NCBI GenBank assembly: GCA_002917075.1
Contig: NTMA01000019.1
Location: 310,001-374,000, forward strand
Length of the DNA: 64,000 bases
Source of the DNA: Hawksworthiomyces lignivorus
Lineage: Eukaryota; Ascomycota; Sordariomycetes; Ophiostomatales; Ophiostomataceae
Direction: 5' to 3'
The notes beneath the pieces were generated by a model, which was not told where the DNA came from, searched no databases, and was given only the letters and a program-made list of their open reading frames with translations. This document shows positions 54,983 through 64,000 of the stretch, piece by piece (the first letter of the stretch is position 1; each line of letters begins with the position of its first letter). A program made the position numbers and the translations under genes.

Positions 54983-57121
54983 TTTTTAAATTTTCATGGC
55001 TGTAGCTACACGGCCCGTCAAGATACCTTGAAGCGCGGTATTCATACTCTAACCGAGCCTGCGACATTCAACTCTCCTTCCCTGTAATTTGATGACTTTA
55101 AAAAACGAATAGAAGCACCGGGAAGTAGTTTGGAGAGCATATTTTCGTATGAATAGAAGGAAATATAGGAAATTGCCTTTGGCGTTTGACTTTTTAGCCT
55201 CCATTGTAACAGGAGTCGATTCAAACATAGAAATGCAGTCAGCAGGCATGAGACTTTATAAATAGTTTTACACTTTCGTATACATGTGCTGGCCAAGGAC
55301 GCTGTGACCGTGCAATTGTAAGGCTGCAAGCGCCGACCAAAGTGTGGCACATGTAGGGAGATTGGCATGAAAAAGACGCCCAAGGCAGTAGTATTTCTGA
55401 TAACATTATAGATGGAGGGTACGGAGTGTTGCTTGTTAGGTACAGACGTATGCACTGTACTTCAAAGGTACTAACCAGAAAGACTATTTGGAATATCTGC
55501 GCGACTCCTTTCATTTACACTTTTTGTCACCATACTTATTTTGGTACATTTCGTTTATGCAAGCGCCTTAACGCCCAAGCGATGAAAGTTGCCGTGGAAC
55601 GTGATCAAAGCTAAGCAACCAGCTAGACAGAAAGTTGTCTCATGCTTGCCTAAAAAAAGGAAGAAAATAAAACCGTGGGAAGGGAAATAAATATACCCTT
55701 TGTTTGTTCAGTCTCGATTGTTCGTGACTGAACATGCGTCCTAAATGGCTTAATGAGGCGCAAGGAAACAAATAAAAAAGGCATCGAAGACGATTTATAT
55801 TAAGAGGCTGTTACAGGGCAAAGGTTGAGTGAAATTTCCTAGTATATTCTCTCTATCGCTACTGTATAATTCTCTATTCTTTTGTCGCTGAACGCGTGCA
55901 GATTTGTTAGATACTGCACGTGGTATATCATACAAGACATTCATAGTATGGCTGTACTTTCTTTTAGTATGGAACTTGAGAACTCACGAGGAAAAAGTCA
56001 AGACGTAGAGCCTTTTCAGCTTTGGTGAATCCACTGGCGTTTTGCTCTTCCCTGGACTCTCTCTCCCCCTCCCCCCTCCCCATTTTCAGCACCTCGTTTG
56101 TCAAACATACAACTTAACTGCTAAGAGTTAGTTATTTAAGAATCAATAGTTCGATCAAGTTGCGTGATTCTTGTATTGCTCTTTATTTCCCGCTTGGTAC
56201 CGCTGAGCTTTGAGAATCTTACTGGTTCGTCACGGTGCGGCTGACGCCTGCATCTAGTACCTGGCCCTACTCCGTACTTAGGTCGTGGAACCATTGAGGA
56301 TTTTGCAAAACAGTCCCCCCCCCAAAAAAAACAATGATGGCCACATGCATCTCAATAGCCAATAGAATATCGGTATGCAACAAGATAAAAGTGAAATTTT
56401 CCAAAAGTTCCTCGAGCAAACGTATGCGCCCTACAGCTCTCGTCGTAAACTTTAACCGCCTCCAAATTGCCGTCCACTCATGCAATTGAATTTTCAGTCG
56501 CATCCTTCGCCACTCCAGCTTGTTGACCTGCGTCTTGGTGTACCTTGACAATACGATTCAACAAGCCCAACAATAGCAACTCAAAAGTTCTTTATGACCA
56601 TTTCATGACAGGCTTTGCTGCCAAAAGTTCCCAGGGCGACATAGGGCTGAGACATTTGCAACGGGAATTTGGCTCACCTCCAGGAACTTTTGTGCCACGA
56701 ATCTAGAACGTCTGCCTTACATCAGCGAAACGTCATGCAAGGATCTTTTGTGTGGCCAATGAGCATCGACTCGGCACTACCCTTCTCTAAAAACATGCGC
56801 GCCCAAACTAGCCAGTTGTAATACGCCTGCAATTCCATGGAGTGTGCACGTCGCAACGTATTATTCATCTTGGACTTTTGTTTTGAAATGGGTTAATCCA
56901 AGCCTTATTTCTCGTATCAACGCCGTCTATATAAGAGCGCAGTTTGCCCTTGCAAACCCTTCAGGTCGCTACCAGATTACCTGACAACTTGGTCTTAAAC
57001 ATTACGAAGTATCAACGTTTGAATTTCTAGCTTTCAATATACACTGCGCTCATCTACATTCCTGTCATCTGAAGAGTTGAGTCTCGTCGAAATTAAGTTA
57101 TCTTTCTTTCATATTGCCCTT
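54983..57121. other. 2.1-kb intergenic region upstream of the Clr5 gene
   Basis: No gene is recognised. A C9A8 tract lies at 56315-56331. The 9-mer CAAAAGTTC occurs at 56402, 56582 and 56622 and inverted at about 56684, followed by a TATA-type box near 56927. The right third is therefore probably the regulatory region of the gene at 57122. Confidence 0.45.
56927..56938 (+). promoter_or_regulatory. TATA-type box of the Clr5-domain gene
   Basis: The sequence ctatataagagc lies about 190 bp upstream of the ATG at 57122. It agrees with the TATAWAAG consensus and is correctly oriented. The transcription start is not known. Confidence 0.55.
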
Positions 57122-58766
57122 ATGATGTCTGACAGCACTGGCCATCAACGGCGCTGGGCGACTCCAGAGGAGTGGGACATCCAACGAGAGACCATCACCA
57201 AGCTTTATCGGCGTCGCAAGCTCAGCGAGGTGATGAAAATTATGCAGGATGAGCACCAGTTCTTCGCCAGGTCAGTAGCACACCGATTTGAATCGCGATC
57301 ATATCAGCTCGCTAAACAGCTCCAGCGTGAAAATGTACAAGTCACATTTCGAAAAATGGGGATTGCAGAAGAATTTTCGATCCAAGCAGGTTCAGGAGCT
57401 GCTTCTTCAGAAGAGAGAGAGGGACGCCGCTGGGAAGGCCACAACAATGTGCATCCGAGGAGAAAAAGTCGATACGGAGAAGCTCGCGACGTACCTCAAT
57501 CGGACGTCGAAGCAGAATCAAGATCGAATTTTGACCGCCGCTTCTGGCGGCTGTGTGTCGCTTGCTGCCCACATACTCCTGAGAAATGTGGTCGCTTGCC
57601 GTACACCATCTCCAGTGCCGTCTTCTGAGCAGTCTCACCTGGCTGCCGGTCAGAAACAAGTACAGAGTGACGATGAGAGCCAGGATAATACTTTGTCGAT
57701 AACAGGTTTCGGAGTTCCTCGTCGAACAAATTCTTTAGCACTGCCTAAACCATCTTTAAGACTGCTACCGACCCCAGATATTCACAAGAAAGTTGAAAAG
57801 TGCATGCACAATCTACGAATTTATGTGGCCGACCGCTTCGACTCCGGTTCGTGGTGTAGCGAACTTGATGACAAGCGACGCGAAGAAATAGGGGGAGTAC
57901 TGGCTTGGCATGACCTATTTTTCAACGCAAAACAGTTACTAAGTATGGGACAAAACCAACGGGCCTTTCGGTTGTTCGGGATCTGTTTCAATAAATACAA
58001 AACTATACTATCTGTTGACAATACCACCCTATTCTTCTCCATTTACGACATCCTCTATATGTTCAAGGATTTTCCGGATTTCGTTGAAGCTTTCATAAGA
58101 TACACTTATGAGCTATCTGAAGTGCTGTACGGCATAACGCATCCATTCAGCGAGCTCACGAGAGAGTTATACGAGATGGACTATGATGAATTACTATCCA
58201 ACTGGAAACCTCTTACGGAATGCTACTTCAACTTTCTCCTGGGCTCCATGAAATATGAGAGCGACCTTATGATCGAGGTCTCACATGTTTATCACAGTAC
58301 CATGATATCCCAGAATCAGGCAAGGCTGGTCGATTTCGAAGTCACTGAATCAACTCTTAAAAAAAACTTTGTCGCATGGGAAAGTTACACGCACATTTCG
58401 AGACATGACTTATCTGCACTTCAGCGGAAACTAGCAACCTTATATTTTATTGGTAAACGATATGACGAGGTACAGCAAATCGCCTCGCATTTTCAGGACC
58501 AAGGCCAACCGGAGTATTTTTGGTATCTCTCTCTTCTGTTAAGAATGGCTACCTTTGAGGGGAGTGTTCAAAAGGCCATCGAGTTAAGCAACCATTGCGT
58601 CAACTATTACGGACCTAATGATGAAATGACATTTCGCGCCATCCATGATGCTGAACAAGCTATGCGATGGCTTGGAGAACCATACATTACCGATACTTTC
58701 CTCGAGCAGTTAGATCGTGGTATTAATGAATTGTGCATTATATATGGAGAGATTGAGCTTCAATGA
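57122..58766 (+). CDS. Clr5-domain protein with helical C-terminal region
   Basis: Two exons, 57122-57270 and 57320-58766, with a 49-bp intron; 531 residues. Two consecutive ATGs (57122, 57125) could both start it. The N-terminal 65 residues form a Clr5 domain: WATPEEWDIQRETITKLYRRRKLSEVMKIM, restored across the intron into KMYKSHFEKWGLQKN, a pattern of helix-turn-helix-like type. The remainder is helical, with WHDLFFNAKQLLSMG, LATLYFIGKRYDEVQQIASHF and AIELSNHCVNYYGP, resembling degenerate TPR or similar repeats. Clr5 in fission yeast acts in heterochromatin silencing; in filamentous fungi the domain occurs in large families of unknown function. A nuclear, DNA-associated role is plausible but only inferred. 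The frame is intact. Confidence 0.88.
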
Positions 58767-60269
58767 CGGAATTGGCAAGATGATTGAGAAGATTACTGTA
58801 GAACTGCAAAATACAAAGTGATTTGAAGGAAGAGCTGCACACCTCAAAGGCCGCCAAACCGGTGCCTGTGATAACGAAAGCAGCGACAAGAAAAGTGTTT
58901 TTCACCTTATCCTGTAAGTTTGAACACACTATTGTAGCCGCCAGAGTGGGTGGCCTTCTCAAACAAGAGTCAGATCATAAATATTTCTCTTCCCCTCAAC
59001 CGTCACCGACAACGTCAACTCTGTGTTCGTCGACCGAGTTGGCTAAGCCTCCATCCTCTTACTTTACAGCTTTCTAATAATATAATTAACGACGATGTAT
59101 CACATACCCTTTCGTATTCTATCTTTAGCCCAATCAGCTACTCTTAGTGTAGTGGGTTCTAGCGCAGGACAACCTGTCCAGCGCGGAGTACGCCGTAGTT
59201 GTAATTTTCATCTCGGAGGAGACCTTAGTTACAGGAAAAATAAACCTTAAAGTTGGACAATGCTATGTTGATATAGACTTCTGACGATGTCGACCGAGAG
59301 TGCTTTTAGTCTGGTCGATGGGCTCCGCCCCGTGGGGCTTTACTGACAGTGTAACGCTTCCATTTACTAAACCACCAATCTTTACCCATTAACCACTTCA
59401 CGGGAAGTGCTCTCGATCAAGGCGGATTGGGGGCGAAACAGCTTAGCTCTGTAGAAACAATAAGACAAGTCAGTGGTGTGGCGGAGTGAAAATAGCGCTA
59501 CCATTCTATATATATAACGCCACCAGCATAAAATTTAATAGCAGGTTAAAGTCCAGCAAGCCGATCAGCGCGGCTTGTACGAGGAATGCGACGCATACGG
59601 TGAGTACGGAATAACTTTAAATAGCAACAACTATAGTTTGATAGAGTGGTACGGGAGGTTGGATCGCGGGGCATACGTCTTTGACTAATTAAGGTCTAGC
59701 TAGTTTAACAAGACACTTCCGCCGAACTCTTGATTTTTTTTCTCTCTAAACCACCACGAACTACTGTCGTACTTTGCGGTTCTTGCATCAACACCCGCTA
59801 GACAAGGCCTAGGTGATGGATGAGCTGAATCACCGTGTTTACCCAGTAACAACGCCCCTGCAACCCTGTGCTCACCCACAAAGGTGTATAGTTGCTTGCT
59901 ACATAAGCGAACCAGCTGTGTTGACCGAAGTGATAAAGAGTGATATACATAGTCAGACAGCTAGATAAGTACCGTTTCTGAACAACATATAACTACGGCA
60001 CGGGATAATTAGATGGAAACTCCACGTATACAATACGAGCTGCTGAATCAGGAGATGAAGTCTGATCCCCAATGGGCAAGACAAGTGTATACATCGAGCA
60101 GAAAAAAGGGGAGGGGGGGGGGGTTCTTAAAATAATATCAGGTCGAGGGAAACCCAAGATAAATACTGGGCTCGCTCCTCCTCCGAAATCGAGAAAAGTA
60201 AAGTCACGAGCCCTTAAAAATCTATCATTTCTCAATAGGACAAAATCCAAAACCATAAAAAAATAAAAC
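58767..60269. other. 1.5-kb intergenic region, probably with retroelement remnant
   Basis: AT-rich, no gene. It includes the possible solo LTR listed separately (59266-59987) and an A6 then G-rich run ending with G11 at 60113-60123, shortly before the secreted-protein gene. Confidence 0.4.
59266..59987. mobile_element. Possible solo LTR remnant
   Basis: A 722-bp segment begins TGTTG and ends CAACA, the short inverted ends typical of LTRs; its last bases (tttctgaacaaca) resemble ends of fungal Copia-type LTRs. It holds an internal TATA-like stretch (tatatataac, about 59509) and lacks coding sequence. However, the flanking 5-bp sequences (tgcta and tataa) do not match, so there is no target-site duplication. 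This is a pattern-based suspicion only. Confidence 0.3.
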
Positions 60270-60951
60270 ATGCAGCTCATCATTGCCGTCTTTGTTGCCT
60301 TGTTGGTGTTCGCCCAGGGATTGGTCTTGGACACAAGAGACTATTCCCTAGTTGCGCGTAGTAACGCTGTGGCGATTACCCTCCCTAATGGCACACGTAA
60401 GATCGAGTTTTACGACGCGGGTGTCTATTATGGAACGCTACTTGAGACCGACGGAGGAGGTATGTTTTGACCTATGCTTCCTCGCCGCCCTGTTCGCATC
60501 TTCTCTCGACACTCTTCCTAGCACTCTGTGATTCAAATTCGCCTCCCTCGCAACGCCTCTGCTAATATCTCTCTTACCAACAGCTATACTTCTCGATTCC
60601 AGTGGTCATATGGCTACTGAGGCTGAGACGCTGCAGAAGCGCGTATGGATCTGGACTGTTGCTAAACAATGGGCTACGATTATAAAAAAATTCGGAACAC
60701 GAGTGTGGACCTTTATCTACTGCATTAGTCTTGACGTGGCCGTAAAATGCGGCGATTCGGTTAGTTAGCTACCCTTTCCCAACTGCCAGGATCAGACAAA
60801 ATTCAACAAGTGGTGGAACTTAACGCAATGCTAACAACTTAAATTTGAATAGTTTATAAACTGTATGAATCATGGACATCCGCCATGGAAATGTCCCGCT
60901 GGTTATGTTTGTGTTGGTGTTGCTGGGAAGGACTGTTTTGACTTATTGTAG
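60270..60951 (+). CDS. Small secreted Cys-rich protein (effector-like), unknown function
   Basis: Three exons, 60270-60459, 60584-60759 and 60853-60951, give 154 residues; phases agree at both introns. The N-terminus is a clear signal peptide (MQLIIAVFVALLVFAQG). The mature protein has six Cys, all in the last third: IYC, VKC, INC, WKC, YVC and KDC, with a compact motif NHGHPPWKCPAGYVC in the last exon. An even Cys number and a position near the C-terminus suggest three disulfides. The middle contains a Trp-rich helix (RVWIWTVAKQW). I recognise no family. Small secreted Cys-rich proteins in fungi are often effectors or antimicrobial proteins, but no activity can be assigned. The exon structure is my reconstruction; the third exon is supported by adding four of the six Cys in frame before a stop. 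Confidence 0.68.
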
Positions 60952-61573
60952 TTATTAGGAAGAATCCGACCAACGCTTTCTTTTCATCCTTAGACTTTCG
61001 AGTGTATTTGGATTTTAACAAAGAGCAACTTATCACAGATTCTTTCTGAACCGTTCCGTTCGTTGGTGTTGAGTGATGCCACTAGGCTACTGTACCAGTA
61101 CAAAAAGGATCAATCCCCTTGGACATATGTAACAGTACCTTATAACTTAACAGTTGGCAGCATTTTACATTCCAAATTTAAGACGTGCTACCAGCTACCT
61201 CTCGAAGATTACTCAATAAGCGAGATCAGAGCAATGCTGATATCACGGGGGGCAGATAATCTGAAAAATGTCCACCTGTAATACATAGTTTGGCGATGGC
61301 AGAAGCAGATGTCATGCTGTAAATATCTAAAACGACGTAGGAGATCAAATCTTAAGCTGAGTAGATTTATAACCTTTTTCAGATCTATGACCGAAACGAA
61401 GAAAAAAAATAAAATAAAAGGCTCTTAATGTCTACTAGAAGACCCTTGAAACATCCACAACATAGCACATTGCAACTAGCACAGTTATATCGGAGCACGC
61501 TTGGGAGTTTCTTGTCTGATTTCAATCCCCTCGAAAGAAAAACACGATTAGATGCAATAAATCTCGCCTTCGC
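60952..61573. other. Spacer between secreted-protein gene and sugar transporter
   Basis: AT-rich. An open stretch at 61063-61281 (+) reads like protein (DATRLLYQYKKDQSPWTYV) but has no ATG and a stop just upstream. It may be a remnant exon. Nothing else is seen. Confidence 0.4.
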
Positions 61574-63290
61574 TTATGCGACGTGTTCGGTGTCGTTCAC
61601 TTTCTCAGCTGCGTTCTCTGTTCCGTCTTCCTTGGATTTGTGCGCCAGCGCCGACTCGGCATCGGCATGCACATTCACCCCGTCGAAGACTTCGGCGACC
61701 TCCTCCAGAGAAAATCCTTTGGTCTCAGGGTATAAAAACCACGTCACCACGTTAATCACGACCAGTATAGCAACAAACACGAGGTAGTATTTCCAGCCGA
61801 GGCTGTTGAGGGCAATCGAGTTGCAGAAAGCCAAAACGACAAGAGAGCCGTAGATGGCAAACATTTCAGCAATAAGCCCTTTGCCCCGCATCGAGTACGG
61901 GAGAATCTCTGTTGAGTAGCCAAAAAGCATTGGCGTGTAGCATATGTCGTAGTGGAAATACTGCGGAAAGAAGAATAGCGAGTTAGCAGACAGAAGGCGT
62001 CGACAGCAGAGATCGTCGGGCAGCTCACATAGATGAAAACGAAAGCGACAACAGCAATACCAGCGCTATTATTGCCAGTCTTATCAAAGACAGCTGAACA
62101 GGCCGTCCAAGCCGAAAAGGACAGCAGCATGCCGATTCCGGACCATGCGAACAGCGACCGCCGCCCAAGTCGATCCACCAAGAAAGCGGCCGACGCAGCC
62201 GCCCAGAAATTCCAAATTTGCAAGATGCTGCGTTCGTCATTCAGTTAGAGCCATGGACGTTCTACATACGAAATATGAGGTGGTGGCAGCTAGCTTGTGA
62301 GGCGACTTACCCGTTGATGAGCGTCTGCGTGTCGGGGTTCGTGATTCCGACAGTGTCGAGCACCAGAGTCAAATAGTAGCTCACAACGCTCGCTCCATTC
62401 CACTGGGCAAACGCGCCCAGGCTGCAGACAATAAACATGCGGCGGCGATTTCCGGGGCTGTTGAAAAGCGCCTTCCACTCGATCGACTTGGCTTCGCGCT
62501 CCGCCTCGATGGTCCGGGAGATCTCCATCATTTCAAATTTGATCAGCGGGTGGTCCTCGTCGCCGTTGGTGTGGAACCGAGCCAGCGTCTTGCTCGCCTC
62601 CGCGTGCCGCCCTTTGGCGACGAGCCAACGCGGAGACTCTGGGACCCACCAGAAGAAGCACAGCTGAACCAGCGGCCAGGCGCCTTGGAGGAGCGACGGG
62701 GTTCTCCAAGCCCAATTGCTGTCGCGGAGATGTTTTTGCGTGCCGTAGGTGCTCCATGAGGCCAGGATGGCCCCGAAGTAAAACAGCGTCCAGAAGAGAG
62801 ACGTGTACTTTCCGCGATGCGTCGGGAAGCAAAGCTCTGATATCAGAATAGGCGAAGGCTGGGTGACAATGATGCTCCCCGCCCCGGCAAGGATACGGGA
62901 GAATGTAAACATCCCATAGTTGACTGATGCGGCCTGTATAATGGAGGCGACGATAATGGTGACGATGCCGATGAAAAGAGTCCAGCGGCGACCCAGATAA
63001 TCGGCAAGCGGCCAGGCAAAGGGGAGCACAGCGACAGAGCCGATCGACTGGGCTGCATTCACCACGCCAAGGCGGGTGCCGGCGGGGTTGTTGAAATAAT
63101 TCTTCCAGGAACTTGTCGACTGCAGTGCGTTCATCATTGAACCATCATAGCCGGCAGTCGCAGAGGAAAGGAGCGGAACAAGCAGAATCAGATTCAGCTC
63201 CAAGAGATGAGGGATCCTGTACCAAGGCTTGTCGTGCTTGGGCAGCACCTTGGCCATGGCCTCCCCGATGATGTCCTCGTCCTTGACCAT
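61574..63290 (-). CDS. Lactose-permease-type MFS sugar transporter
   Basis: Three exons, 62311-63290, 62029-62227 and 61574-61960, encode 521 residues with consistent phases. The joins read TLING/ILQIWNFW and FVFIY/YFHYDICYTPM. Sugar-porter family motifs: GYDGSMMNALQS in TM1, ADYLGRRWTLFIG in the 2-3 loop, WRTPSLLQGAWP, PESPRWLVAKGR at the end of the first half, DRLGRRSLF in the 8-9 loop, and PETKGFSLEEVAEVFDG after the last helix. This is the LAC12/lactose-permease-like branch of fungal proton:sugar symporters, predicted to take up di- or monosaccharides at the plasma membrane; the sugar is not determinable. The gene is complete. Confidence 0.94.
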
Positions 63291-64000
63291 ATTGGTGCAA
63301 TTCGAGCTTGAAACTAAGAATCCTGACTAAGTAGAGGTACAAACAAGAACGAAACAGAGAAGCGGATGTTCCTATTAGCTCTCAGATTGGCCTGTGGTCA
63401 ATGAGGAGGGATGCAGTATCTTATATTTGTATCATGGCGGTGATGTGTATGTGTGCAAACTTTTCGAGGTCTCGCGGACGGCCCACCGGTTGACCCGCTA
63501 TATCATGAAATAAGTTAGACTCTGGGGTCTCCAGAGTGGAGACGAGCAGAAGCTTGGCAGGTCGACAAGGCTACTGTCCAACAGCCATAAATCTGGAGAT
63601 ATCAAGTTGTATGTCTATGTTTTAAACGACGTTCCTGGCTCTGGACAGCGGGGTTCCCACAATTAGAAAATCCGGGGATGATGTCGGCGGGCATAGCCTG
63701 GTTCGTAGGCGGCGGTAGAGCCGCCACAGCTCCGCCGCTAGCGCCTGTCTCCATCGAACAAGCAAGAGTTCTTGGTCTTTCTAACCTCCTAGCGGCTATA
63801 TTTTCTGAACGTCCTCTAACAAAGCGCTGCAATCAGCCGACCCTCATGGTACTGGCACGGGCCTTTTTAAGAGAGGGTATTGTTGCAGCAGCAGGAGTTT
63901 AGCCGCCCATCTTTATTGCCGGTGGAAGAGAGGCGTATATAGGATTCATAATTAAATATGAGTATGCGTGAGGAACTAGACCACGAGTACTCCATTTCGT
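63291..64000. other. Upstream region of the sugar transporter; window end
   Basis: The promoter of the minus-strand sugar transporter lies here. An ATG-initiated 74-codon frame at 63678-63902 (+), rich in Ala and Leu, matches nothing I know and could continue a repeat remnant. No firm feature. Confidence 0.35.

Noticed and set aside
63678..63902. 74-codon Ala/Leu-rich frame at the window end
   Set aside because: No motif and an overlapping frame on the other strand is equally open; not supportable as a gene.

Overview
The window is nuclear DNA of a filamentous ascomycete (Pezizomycotina, most probably Sordariomycetes, with Hypocreales the best guess). The signs are short GT-AG introns of about 49-207 bp that divide most genes, HET and NB-ARC/TPR incompatibility-type genes, Zn2Cys6 regulators, Clr5 and DUF3435 families, and a eukaryotic tRNA-Pro with an intron. 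Exon coordinates were worked out by hand from splice consensus, reading frame and family motifs. They are predictions, not transcript data.

Left part (1-35 kb), GC-rich and gene-dense. In order: a long Ser-rich disordered protein (+), a small Cys-rich zinc-finger-like protein (+), a HET/NB-ARC/TPR NOD-like receptor with near-identical 126-bp repeats (-), a Gms1-type nucleotide-sugar transporter (+), the meiotic helicase MER3/HFM1 (+), an FMO-type monooxygenase (-) divergent from an Ecm4-type glutathione transferase (+), a mitochondrial hydroxyacid-oxoacid transhydrogenase (+), an SDR (-) divergent from a Zn2Cys6 regulator (+), and a DHA2 drug-efflux-type MFS transporter (-) convergent with that regulator.

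Middle (about 35-43 kb), AT-rich and gene-poor. An intron-containing tRNA-Pro(AGG) lies 0.6 kb before a decayed DUF3435 tyrosine-recombinase gene, the domain of Starship 'captains'. That gene carries several premature stops and at least one frameshift, and part of the damage is RIP-like. An F-box/LRR-like fragment and long stretches with no recognisable gene follow.

Right part (43-64 kb), accessory in character. Three minus-strand oxidoreductases (NmrA-like, SDR, Baeyer-Villiger-type monooxygenase) are followed by an MFS transporter (-), a free-standing HET-domain gene (+), a Clr5-domain gene (+), a possible solo LTR, a small secreted Cys-rich protein (+) and a lactose-permease-type sugar transporter (-). 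AT-rich intergenic DNA separates them.

Three themes emerge: detoxification and small-molecule oxidation (two flavin monooxygenases, SDRs, GST, MFS pumps with a local regulator), self/non-self recognition (HET-NLR and HET genes), and an old mobile-element scar. No complete new system could be demonstrated. The strongest leads are the repeat-expanded NLR, the DUF3435 relic near the tRNA, and the secreted Cys-rich protein.
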